Below are positions 18,434-26,273 of a DNA stretch of 64,000 bases, one piece after another. Under the pieces are notes generated by a model. The model was not told where the DNA came from. It made no database searches and saw only the letters and a program-made list of their open reading frames with translations. Each line of letters starts with the position of its first letter. Position 1 is the first letter of the stretch. Source of the DNA: Verrucomicrobiaceae bacterium. Its GTDB lineage: Bacteria; Verrucomicrobiota; Verrucomicrobiia; Verrucomicrobiales; Verrucomicrobiaceae. Location: positions 1-64,000 of the forward strand of contig JADJPW010000016.1 of NCBI GenBank assembly GCA_016713035.1, given 5' to 3'. The position numbers and the translations under genes were made by a program.

Positions 18434-19204
18434 GTGGAACCCACCCTCGAGCAGCAAATCGGCTCCGCCTCCCGCAGTGTCGAAGAGGCGCGGCGGATCG
18501 CTTACCATGACACCAGCCGCATCGGAGCCCTCGTCGAGCAGATCAGCGTCCTCGCCGACCTCCGCCAAAAAGAAGGCGACTTCCGCAAAGCCGAATCCCT
18601 CTACCGCGAGGCCCTCTTCCGTGCCCAGGAAAGCCGCAAAACCGACTACGAGCTCCAAGTCGGCATCCTCAGCCTCCTCGCCCACCTCTATGATCGCTGG
18701 GGCAAAACAGACCAATCCCTCGAATTCTACGAAAAGGCCCTCCACATCAGCGAAACACGCGGCCTCGATGGTGGTGAAGCATCCGCCATCATCAAAAACA
18801 ACCTCGCCATGATCTACAAGCACCGCCGCGACTATGAAAAAGCCGAGCGCTGCTACCAAGAAAGCCTCCACGCCTTCCAGAAGCTCGAAGGCGAGCACAG
18901 CTCCCGCGTCGCCTCCCTCTACAACAACCTCGGCGTCCTCTACTACGCCCAGCTAGAAATCGACCGCGCCCTCGAAATGCATGAAAAAGCGCTCGCCATC
19001 CGCCAGCACAATCCCGTAGGCCCCATCGACCCCGCAGACCTCTCCCAGACCTACATCAACCTCGCCGCCGTGTACAAAGCCACCGGCGACTTCAAGCGGG
19101 CCGAAGCCAGCATCACCCGCGCCAAGCAGCTCCGCGCCAGCATCAACGGCCACCACCCCGCCCCACGACGCGCCGCCACCCTCCTCATCGACAAAAACCT
19201 CTGA
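18434..19204 (+). CDS. bklc: Bacterial kinesin light chain-like TPR protein (Bklc/BtubC)
   Basis: The protein has 256 residues starting at GTG, chosen for the AGGA 7 bases upstream. Residues about 30-235 form roughly five tetratricopeptide repeats of the kinesin-light-chain subtype, e.g. 'KAESLYREALFRAQE', 'QSLEFYEKALHISE', 'KAERCYQESLHAFQK', 'RALEMHEKALAIRQH' and 'AEASITRAKQL'. The conserved partner of btubAB in Prosthecobacter, it is reported to bind and stabilise BtubAB filaments and bridge protofilaments. It is the third gene of the operon, 86 bases after btubB. Horizontal transfer from a eukaryote has been discussed for the tubulins; for this TPR protein, bacterial origin is equally possible. 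Confidence 0.92.
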   Translation: MEPTLEQQIGSASRSVEEARRIAYHDTSRIGALVEQISVLADLRQKEGDFRKAESLYREALFRAQESRKTDYELQVGILSLLAHLYDRWGKTDQSLEFYEKALHISETRGLDGGEASAIIKNNLAMIYKHRRDYEKAERCYQESLHAFQKLEGEHSSRVASLYNNLGVLYYAQLEIDRALEMHEKALAIRQHNPVGPIDPADLSQTYINLAAVYKATGDFKRAEASITRAKQLRASINGHHPAPRRAATLLIDKNL

Positions 19205-19224
19205 GCCACCACCCATCATCCCAC

Positions 19225-19254
19225 CCATTCCATTCCATCCCATTCCATCCCATC
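19225..19254 (+). repeat. Six-unit pentanucleotide tandem repeat next to a start codon
   Basis: Six perfect 5-base units, CCATT or CCATC, run without a gap to within one base of the ATG at 19256. No Shine-Dalgarno is visible, so the repeat occupies the ribosome-binding position. Such tracts are prone to slipped-strand changes in length. Confidence 0.75.
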
Positions 19255-19255
19255 C

Positions 19256-20104
19256 ATGAAAAAAATCCTCCTCTCACTCCTCCTCATCGCGGCGGCCAGC
19301 TTCGCCGCCAGCATCCCAGACAGCGCCAAAGTCGGCCAATTCTACGCCGGCTGCCAAGCCTACAGCTTCCGCCTCTACACCGTCTTTGAAGCCATCGACA
19401 AAACCGCCCAAGCAGGCGGCAAAACCATCGAATTCTACCCCGGTCAGAAATTCGACGACACCGCTAAGTGGGACCACAACGCCACCCCCGAGATGATCGA
19501 AAAAATCAAAAAACACCTCACCGACAAAGGCCTCACCGCCGTCGGCTACGGCGTCGTCAAACTCGGCAAAGACGCCGCCCAGGACCGCAAAGTCTTCGAA
19601 TTCTGCAAAACCATGGGCATCAGCGTCGTCATCTCCGAGCCAGACGTCGCCGGCATGGACGGCATCGAAGCCCTCGTGAAGGAATTCGACATCAAAATGG
19701 CCATCCACAACCATCCCAAGCGCCCCCTCGACCGCGCCTACATGTTCTGGGACCCCAACTACGTCCTCGACCTCGTCAAAAACCGCGATCCCCGCATGGG
19801 CACCTGCGCCGACGTCGGCCACTGGGTCCGCAGCGGCCTCAATCCCGTCGATTGCATCAAAATCCTCAAAGGCCGCATCTTTGACAGCCACATGAAAGAC
19901 CTCAACGAATTCGGCAACGTCAAAGCCCACGACCTCCCCTTCGGCACCGGCAAAAGCGACATCCCCGCCATCCTCGCCGAATATACCGCCCAGGGCTACC
20001 CCGGCCCCCTCCACTGCGAATACGAGCACAACTGGGAAACCAGCGTCCCAGAGATCACCCAGTGCCTCGACTTCGTCCGCAACTGGAAGCCCGCCAAAGA
20101 ATAA
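19256..20104 (+). CDS. Secreted sugar phosphate isomerase/epimerase-like TIM barrel
   Basis: The protein has 282 residues with a clear signal peptide ('MKKILLSLLLIAAASFAAS'). The mature part is a xylose isomerase-like (AP endonuclease 2 superfamily) TIM barrel, with 'GCQAYSFRLYTVFEAI', 'IEFYPGQ', 'MAIHNHPKR', 'TCADVGHW' and 'FDSHMKDLNEF' giving the expected His/Asp/Glu metal-binding strands and 'HCEYEHNW' near the end. Members of this secreted group are common in PVC bacteria and probably act on sugars outside the cytoplasm; the exact substrate is unknown. It lies 51 bases after bklc on the same strand and ends in a strong terminator, so it may be the last gene of the tubulin transcript. Confidence 0.8.
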   Translation: MKKILLSLLLIAAASFAASIPDSAKVGQFYAGCQAYSFRLYTVFEAIDKTAQAGGKTIEFYPGQKFDDTAKWDHNATPEMIEKIKKHLTDKGLTAVGYGVVKLGKDAAQDRKVFEFCKTMGISVVISEPDVAGMDGIEALVKEFDIKMAIHNHPKRPLDRAYMFWDPNYVLDLVKNRDPRMGTCADVGHWVRSGLNPVDCIKILKGRIFDSHMKDLNEFGNVKAHDLPFGTGKSDIPAILAEYTAQGYPGPLHCEYEHNWETSVPEITQCLDFVRNWKPAKE

Positions 20105-20136
20105 ACCACGCCGCAGCACATCTCATCCCACCACCC

Positions 20137-20168
20137 AAAGCCGGAGCCCCCACGCTCCGGCTTTTTTT
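20137..20168 (+). terminator. Rho-independent terminator after the btub region
   Basis: AAAGCCGGAGC pairs with GCTCCGGCTTT across a 6-base loop and is followed by a run of seven Ts. It lies 32 bases after the isomerase-like gene. Confidence 0.9.
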
Positions 20169-20210
20169 GGGTTCATCCGGGAAGTGGATTCGGAGAGTGC
20201 CCGTTTCGTT

Positions 20211-20333
20211 CTCGTCCTCCTACTCGTCCTCCTACTCGTCCTCGAAAAGGCGTGTGGAGTGCGGCGCGGAGCTTCAGTGGTGCCTGCGGCGCGGAAGGAT
20301 CGAGGACGAGTAGGAGTAAGAGGACGAGTAGGA
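20211..20333. repeat. Long inverted repeat built of CTCGTCCTCCTA units
   Basis: The left arm 20211-20244 holds three tandem copies of a 12-base CTCGTCCTCCTA-type unit. The right arm 20301-20333 is its near-perfect reverse complement (GGACGAGTAGGA units). The 56-base loop contains its own repeated GCGGCGCGGA. It looks like a non-coding mobile or MITE-like element; I see no gene in 20169-20486. Confidence 0.7.
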
Positions 20334-20363
20334 TCACCTGCGGTGGGCTTTTCTTGCTCATCG

Positions 20364-20400
20364 ACCACAAGGACACGGAGAAGCACAGAGATTTCAGAGG
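20364..20400 (-). repeat. Dispersed 'CACAGAG' intergenic element
   Basis: The sequence accacaaggacacggagaag followed by cacagag belongs to a short repeat that I recall from spacers of many unrelated bacterial genomes, whose reverse strand often yields spurious 'LCVSVSLW'-type peptides. Here the reverse strand gives 'LCFSVSLW'. Origin and function are unknown to me. Confidence 0.5.
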
Positions 20401-20486
20401 GTTTTGCAACGGGCTCACATCTCCGGCTTTTTTTGTCCGCACACTCCACACTTGCCAATTCAGCCATCAACCAGAGAATCCAGCGC

Positions 20487-20987
20487 ATGAGCACGCCAGA
20501 TCAAGACAAAGCACCGCTCCCACCTGCCGCAGAGGCGGTGCAAGGCTGCCTTTTTCTACCTGGCTGCTTGGGCCAAATATTTGGAGTCGTCTTAGCACTC
20601 ACCACTGGAGCATACCTGATAGGCTTGTTGTTCTCGCTCGTCGCTGGCGGGCGGGCACCAGACTTCCCCATCCGCCAATCAGCCTACGAGTGGTTTAAAC
20701 TGGGCCTGATCATCCTCAGTTGGGTCGTCTATCATTCGCTACGAACCAAAAAACAATTCCCCTATGTTTTCTGGCTCACCACGGCCTGCGGACTCGGATG
20801 GATCGGTTTGATCGCCTTCTCCGAGCCCAGCTACATCACGCAGCGCAGCCCAGGCACTCCAGAGCGGCCCCTCATGGATTCCCGCTGGATCATTGTTTTC
20901 GTGATCGCCCTGTTTCTGCTCCAATTCACACTCAGTCGGCAAAACCACCGCTACTTCAGACTCACCGACAGGCCGCCAGCACTGTAG
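20487..20987 (+). CDS. Small four-helix membrane protein, unknown function
   Basis: The protein has 166 residues with four hydrophobic segments: 'IFGVVLALTTGAYLIGLLF', 'LGLIILSWVVYHSL', 'FWLTTACGLGWIGLIAF' and 'WIIVFVIALFLLQF'. The frame is open from 20184, but the first 101 codons lie in the repeat-rich spacer and read as low-complexity sequence, so I place the start at the ATG at 20487. No family is recognised. Confidence 0.6.
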   Translation: MSTPDQDKAPLPPAAEAVQGCLFLPGCLGQIFGVVLALTTGAYLIGLLFSLVAGGRAPDFPIRQSAYEWFKLGLIILSWVVYHSLRTKKQFPYVFWLTTACGLGWIGLIAFSEPSYITQRSPGTPERPLMDSRWIIVFVIALFLLQFTLSRQNHRYFRLTDRPPAL

Positions 20988-21099
20988 CCCATCGCAGCGC
21001 CCATGGCCCGCCCCGCCGTCGTGGGAAATCAGACGGGCATTTTGAGAACCCGCCTCGGCCGCAAAAGCACCCTCGGCTCACACGTAGTAGCGTGTCCTC

Positions 21100-23382
21100 A
21101 TGCCCGTTTGCAGACTCACCCTCCTCAGCATCCTGCTGCCAGCCGCACTCGCGCTCGCAGCAGACATGACGCCGGACCAGCGGGCCTTCTTTGAGAGCCG
21201 AATCCGCCCCGTGCTCATCAAGCACTGCTACGAGTGCCACTCACAGGACTCCAAAAAACTCGGCGGCAAGCTACTCCTCGATGCGCCCTCCGAAATGATC
21301 GCGGGTGGCGAATCTGGCCCCGCGCTCATCCCAGGGAAGCCGGAAGAGAGCCTCATCGTCCAAGCGGTGCGCTACGACGGCCTCGAAATGCCACCGAAAA
21401 AGCGCCTACCCGCCCACATCATCACCGACTTCGCCGAATGGATCAAAATGGGAGCCCCTGATCCACGCACCGACGCACCCAAAACCGCTCCAAAAGCCCC
21501 TCAGCAGCCCCTTTGGTCCCTCCAGCCGATTTCTGATCCCAAGGCACCCATCATCCAAAACACCTCCTGGCCACGCCAAAGCCTAGACACCTTCATCTTG
21601 GCCAAAATCGAGCAAAACGGCCTCCAACCCGCCCCCGATGCCGAAACGGCCATCTTACGCCGCCGCCTCTCCTACGACCTCATCGGCCTCCCGCCCGCCA
21701 ACACCCCATTCACTCATCTGGAGGCAGAAATCGACCGCTTGCTCTCCAGTCCCCACTTTGGCGAGAAATGGGGCCGCCACTGGCTCGACATCGCCCGCTA
21801 CGCCGAATCCAACGGCAACGACGGCCTCAGCCGCAATCCCAGCTTCCCCCATGCATGGCGCTTCCGCGACTACGTCATCCACGCCATCAATGAAGACCTG
21901 CCCTACGACCGCTTCATCACCGAGCAGCTCGCAGGCGATCTCCTACCCGCCACCTCCCCCGCGCAGCGTGACCGCCACCTCATCGCCACCGGCCTGCTCG
22001 CCCTCGGGGCAAAGCCCGCCAAGGCCATGAACGACAACTTCGACATGGATGTCGTGGCAGATCAGATCAACGTCATCGGCACGGGCATCCTCGGACTCAG
22101 CATCGGCTGCGCACGCTGTCACGATCACAAAACCGATCCCATCCCCACCCGCGACTACTACGCGCTGGCTGGTATCTTCCGCAGCACCGAAACCATGTGG
22201 GGAGCCGCCGCACACCAGGGCCTCACCGCACCCCAGACACCCCTGCACGAGCTGCAAACCGCCGCCAAAGTCAGCCTGCGCAGCGAATTGGAGCCCATCC
22301 TCGCCCCGCACAAACCACGCCGCCCACCTGCCAAGCCCAGCTTCAAGTACGCAGATGATGCCCCACTCGCCATGGGCGTGCGAGACGCCAAAAAAATCGA
22401 GGACTGCAAACTCAACATCGACGGTGAATCGAAAAAACTCGGTGCCGCCATCCCCCGTGGCTTCCTCAGCGCCTGCGGCGGCGGCCCCATTACCGAAAAG
22501 ACACAAAGCGGCCGCCTCGAGCTGGCCCGCTGGCTCACCAGCCCGCAGAACCCGCTCACCGCACGCGTGCTGGTGAACCGCGTCTGGCTCCAGCTCTTTG
22601 GCGCAGGCCTGGTCGCCACAGCGGACGACTTTGGCCTCACGGGCGAGCGTCCCACGCATCCAGAGCTGCTCGATCACCTCGCGACCCGCTTCATGCGCGA
22701 GGGCTGGTCTCTCAAAAAACTCATCCGCCACATCGTCCTCAGCCGCACCTATCAACTCAGCTCCAAGAAGGATGCCATGGAGTCACCGAGCGCGATGGAA
22801 AAGCGCCGCGCCCTCTTCGGCCAGCAGCGTGTGCGCAGACTCGATGCTGAAACCATCCGCGATGCCATGCTCTGTGCCACCGGCCAGCTCGATGCCCAAC
22901 CCACCACCGGCTCCCTCATCCAGCACCGCGACGTACTCATCAATGAACTCCCACCGCTGCATCAGCCCAGCCATCACCGCAGCGTGTACCTGCTCATGCT
23001 GCGCAATTCCATGCCGCCCGAGCTCACTCCATTCAATCTACCAGACGCCACCACCGTCACCAGCCACCGGGACACTGCCGCGCTCTCCACCCAGTCCCTC
23101 TACTTGCTGAACAATGCCTTCATCCTCGATCAGGCACGCAGCTTTGCCACACGCCTCTTGCACAGCAGCCCAGATCCCACCGCACGCATCCAAACAGCCT
23201 ATCACAGCGCCCTAGGCCGCACCGCGAGTGACTCCGAGCTCCTTCGCGCCCGCGATTTCCTCCGCGAGGCAGACTCCATGCTCGTCTCCACCTTAGAAAA
23301 CGAATCCCAGCGTGAAACTGCCACCTGGGCCGCCTTTTGCCAGGCCCTCCTCGTCAGCAACGAGCTACGCTACATCGACTGA
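21100..23382 (+). CDS. DUF1549/DUF1553 protein with N-terminal heme c site
   Basis: The protein has 760 residues: signal peptide 1-21 ('LLPAALALAA'), then a planctomycete-type cytochrome c domain with C43-x-x-C46-H47. DUF1549 follows ('LARYAESNGNDGLSRNP', 'FITEQLAGDLLP', 'CARCHDHKTDPI' with a second CxxCH), then DUF1553 ('TARVLVNRVWLQLFG', 'LIRHIVLSRTYQLSS', 'QRVRRLDAETIRDAML'). These secreted proteins are a hallmark of PVC genomes and usually lie next to a DUF1501 gene; here that partner is absent and a sulfatase follows on the opposite strand. Role is unproven, thought to be oxidative attack on polysaccharide. It is shorter than many relatives, with the central insert reduced. Confidence 0.85.
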   Translation: MPVCRLTLLSILLPAALALAADMTPDQRAFFESRIRPVLIKHCYECHSQDSKKLGGKLLLDAPSEMIAGGESGPALIPGKPEESLIVQAVRYDGLEMPPKKRLPAHIITDFAEWIKMGAPDPRTDAPKTAPKAPQQPLWSLQPISDPKAPIIQNTSWPRQSLDTFILAKIEQNGLQPAPDAETAILRRRLSYDLIGLPPANTPFTHLEAEIDRLLSSPHFGEKWGRHWLDIARYAESNGNDGLSRNPSFPHAWRFRDYVIHAINEDLPYDRFITEQLAGDLLPATSPAQRDRHLIATGLLALGAKPAKAMNDNFDMDVVADQINVIGTGILGLSIGCARCHDHKTDPIPTRDYYALAGIFRSTETMWGAAAHQGLTAPQTPLHELQTAAKVSLRSELEPILAPHKPRRPPAKPSFKYADDAPLAMGVRDAKKIEDCKLNIDGESKKLGAAIPRGFLSACGGGPITEKTQSGRLELARWLTSPQNPLTARVLVNRVWLQLFGAGLVATADDFGLTGERPTHPELLDHLATRFMREGWSLKKLIRHIVLSRTYQLSSKKDAMESPSAMEKRRALFGQQRVRRLDAETIRDAMLCATGQLDAQPTTGSLIQHRDVLINELPPLHQPSHHRSVYLLMLRNSMPPELTPFNLPDATTVTSHRDTAALSTQSLYLLNNAFILDQARSFATRLLHSSPDPTARIQTAYHSALGRTASDSELLRARDFLREADSMLVSTLENESQRETATWAAFCQALLVSNELRYID

Positions 23383-23409
23383 CCTGCGACTCCACACCGC
23401 TGAACAGAT

Positions 23410-24954
23410 TCACTCCCGGCTGCGCCCCGCTGCGATGATCGCATCCAGTCGCGTGACCAGTTCCTTCACCTTCTCTGGCTTCTCCACGCTCAGATCCTTC
23501 TTTTCCGCAGGATCATCTGGCAGGTAAAAAAGCCGCAGCGCAGCGCCAGGCCCATTCGGCTGCTGCGAAGGCGTCTTAGCCTTCTTCTTCAGCGCACCAC
23601 CTTTAGGCGTGCGCACCAGCTTCCAATCACCGACGCGTAAGCCCATGCTCGCACCGGCATTATCCTGTTGGAGCAAATGTTCGCGCCCCTTCGCACCCGG
23701 AGTGCCCAGCAGTGCAGGCAGCACGTTCTGGCTATCCAGGCAGGCTTCACGCGGCAGCGTGCTGCCCGTCAGCGCAGCAAAACTCGCTGCTAAGTCGATC
23801 GTACACACCACCGCGCTCGACACCGTGCCCGCTGGCACATGGCCCGGCCACCGGGTGATGAAAGGGGTCCGCGTGCCGCCCTCCAGCACACTGTATTTCC
23901 CACCGCTAAAAGGCCCTGCTGGCTGGTGCGTGCCCAGCTTCTCCACGGCACCATCTTTATAGCCATCATCGAGCACCGGCCCATTGTCCGAGCAGAGCAC
24001 GATCAGCGTTTTCTCCGTCAGCTTCAGCCGGTCCAGCGTGCTCATCAGCGCACCCACACACCAGTCAAACTCCACGATGCAGTCGCCACGGAATCCCAGC
24101 GACGTCTTGCCCTGGAATCGCTCATGCGGCATGCGCGGCACATGGATGTCATGACTGGCGAAAAAGAGGAAAAACGGCTGCTCACGATGCGCCTCGATCC
24201 ACGCGACACTGCGCTGCACCCACTCATCGCCCAGGTCTTCATCACGGAACCGCGCCGCCTGCCCACCCGTATAAAAGCCGATCCGGCTAATGCCATTATG
24301 AATCGTCTGGTCATGCCCATGGCTCCAGTCCATCCTCAGCGTGCTGCGATGCGTGAGCCCCGTCGGATGCGCGGCATCAGGCAGCGTATTGCCCACCCAC
24401 AGCGGATCTTTCGGATCGAGATTCAGCACCCGGTGATCATGCACATACACCTGCGGCACACGGTCATTTGTCGTCGGCAGCAGATGACAATGATCGAAGC
24501 CGATCTCCAGCGGCCCCGGTTTGAGCTCCCCATTCCACTCCGGTGCGACATCACCCAGTCCCAGATGCCATTTCCCGATCACCGCCGTCGCATAACCAGC
24601 CTTTTTCAAGATCGAGGCCATCGTCTCCGTCCCAGGCCGGATCAGCGCTGGACCATTCGGCGGGGCCACACCCGTCCCCTTTTGCCGGAAAGCATACGTG
24701 CCCGTGAGCAGGGAAAACCGCGTCGGAGTACACGTCGAAGCGCTGCAATACCCACTCGTAAACCGCGCTCCCTGCGCCGCCAATCGGTCAATATTCGGCG
24801 TCGCCACTGCTTTGGCCCCATAACAGCCTACATCCCCGTAACCGAGGTCATCCGCCATGATCACGATGATGTTCGGCCTCTCCTGAGCGGCCACCGCCGA
24901 TCCAAAAGCCACTACCGAGACCAAAAGCCGCATCAAAGGAGTCATCAAGAACAT
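23410..24954 (-). CDS. Secreted arylsulfatase-type sulfatase
   Basis: 514 residues from the ATG at 24954, chosen because a signal peptide follows ('MRLLVSVVAFGSAVAAQ'); the frame is open to 24990. The metal-binding start 'RPNIIVIMADDLGYGD' and the formylglycine motif C-T-P-T-R (Cys75) identify a type I sulfatase, activated by oxidation of the Cys. Further landmarks are 'GKWHLG' and 'LIVLCSDNGP'. Likely removes sulfate esters from exported polysaccharide or glycan. It is the last gene downstream of ftsW on the minus strand but is unlikely to belong functionally to that cluster; it is convergent with the DUF1549 gene. Confidence 0.88.
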   Translation of the reverse strand: MFLMTPLMRLLVSVVAFGSAVAAQERPNIIVIMADDLGYGDVGCYGAKAVATPNIDRLAAQGARFTSGYCSASTCTPTRFSLLTGTYAFRQKGTGVAPPNGPALIRPGTETMASILKKAGYATAVIGKWHLGLGDVAPEWNGELKPGPLEIGFDHCHLLPTTNDRVPQVYVHDHRVLNLDPKDPLWVGNTLPDAAHPTGLTHRSTLRMDWSHGHDQTIHNGISRIGFYTGGQAARFRDEDLGDEWVQRSVAWIEAHREQPFFLFFASHDIHVPRMPHERFQGKTSLGFRGDCIVEFDWCVGALMSTLDRLKLTEKTLIVLCSDNGPVLDDGYKDGAVEKLGTHQPAGPFSGGKYSVLEGGTRTPFITRWPGHVPAGTVSSAVVCTIDLAASFAALTGSTLPREACLDSQNVLPALLGTPGAKGREHLLQQDNAGASMGLRVGDWKLVRTPKGGALKKKAKTPSQQPNGPGAALRLFYLPDDPAEKKDLSVEKPEKVKELVTRLDAIIAAGRSRE

Positions 24955-25042
24955 GCCAGACTCAACGCACCAACGGCCCCTGCTTTGCATCAGAATTCCA
25001 TTCGTCGCACTTACCTCTTCGGAAGTGAAACGAGCAGCCAGA

Positions 25043-26200
25043 TCACAGTTGCGGTGTCCAGCGGTGCTTGCGGCGGATGACGGGGAGGTCTTCGCGGCTC
25101 AGATGCACACCTTGGCGGTGGATATTGATCAGGATGCCCACGGCGATCATCGCCGCCAGCAGGCTAGAGCCGCCGTAGCTCACAAAAGGCAGCGGCAGCC
25201 CCTTGTTTGGCAAAATGGCCGTCGTCACGCCCATGTTTAAAAAAGCCTCCATGCCGAGCAAAAACGTCAATCCAGCTCCCAGTAGCTTGCCAAAGCGATT
25301 CGGTGCATACGCCGCGATCATGAAGCCACTCATCACCAGCAACGCAAAGGTGAACACCGTGCTCATCGTGCCACGCATGCCCAGCTCTTCACCGATCATA
25401 GGGAAAATGAAATCTGTCTCTGCCTCCGGCAAATAGGACAGCTTCATCCGCCCCTCTCCCAGGCCACGGCCCTCGATCCCGCCGCTGCCAAAGGCCAGCA
25501 GGGAGACCCACTGCTGCAAGCCGAGGCCTTCTTTATGCGCCTCCAGGTCAAACACCGCGATCACACGCTCAAATCGGTTCGGCAGCCACTTGATGCCCGC
25601 CGCGAGTCCACCGCCGACGAGCAGCACGATCAAAAACAAATACCGCAGCTTCGTCCCAGCGGTGAACATGATGCCACCACCGACCGTCGCCGCCAGCAGT
25701 GCATTCCCCAGGTCAAACTCACAGCCGATCAGCCCGACGATGCCCATCAGGATGAGTCCAGGCAGAAGGAAGCCCTTTTTAAAACTGCGCTCCAGCCCCT
25801 CATTCGTCGAAAACCACGCCGCCAGCGCGATGATGAGCGCGATCTTGGCAAACTCACTCGGCTGGATGCGAGCAGCCGTGATGCCCAGGCTTTGCAGCCC
25901 GATCCAGCGCCGTGCGCCATTCACCTTCACTCCGATGCCGGGCACATAGCACAGCGCCAGCAGCACCGCCGCACCGATCAGCAATTGCCAGCGCCAGCGC
26001 TTCAGCACATTAAAATCCAACAATGCTGTGACCGCACACGCCACCAGCCCCAGCCCTCCCCAGAACACCTGCCTCCACAGCCGCGAGTATTCTTCGCCAT
26101 CCTCCACCACCTCAAACGTCGTGCTCGCCTGCATCGTGAACCCCAGCGCGAGGAGCCCGATGACAGCAGTGAGTAGGAGAATGATGGAGTGACGTGACAT
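25043..26200 (-). CDS. ftsW: SEDS-family glycosyltransferase FtsW
   Basis: The protein has 385 residues and about ten membrane helices. SEDS-family blocks are 'GARRWIGL' near residue 99, 'QPSEFAKIALI', 'DLGNALL' near 167 and 'LPFVSYGGSSLLA' near 355. Members polymerise lipid II into glycan strands with a class B PBP; RodA and FtsW cannot be told apart by motif alone, but the place at the end of a dcw cluster favours FtsW. It follows the LysM gene by 73 bases on the same strand, and FtsI, its expected partner, is encoded upstream in the same cluster. Confidence 0.85.
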   Translation of the reverse strand: MSRHSIILLLTAVIGLLALGFTMQASTTFEVVEDGEEYSRLWRQVFWGGLGLVACAVTALLDFNVLKRWRWQLLIGAAVLLALCYVPGIGVKVNGARRWIGLQSLGITAARIQPSEFAKIALIIALAAWFSTNEGLERSFKKGFLLPGLILMGIVGLIGCEFDLGNALLAATVGGGIMFTAGTKLRYLFLIVLLVGGGLAAGIKWLPNRFERVIAVFDLEAHKEGLGLQQWVSLLAFGSGGIEGRGLGEGRMKLSYLPEAETDFIFPMIGEELGMRGTMSTVFTFALLVMSGFMIAAYAPNRFGKLLGAGLTFLLGMEAFLNMGVTTAILPNKGLPLPFVSYGGSSLLAAMIAVGILINIHRQGVHLSREDLPVIRRKHRWTPQL

Positions 26201-26273
26201 GAACTAGAATAGGAGTCAGGGGCATGGGGTTATGGCGCATGGACTCCATGCACCATCCCCTCGTGCTACAGGC

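Noticed and set aside
19274..20119. Open frame antisense to the isomerase-like gene
   Set aside because: Gly/Val/Phe-rich shadow of a C-biased gene, no recognisable family.
20184..20486. N-terminal extension of the four-helix membrane protein
   Set aside because: The extra codons run through the inverted repeat and read as low-complexity sequence.
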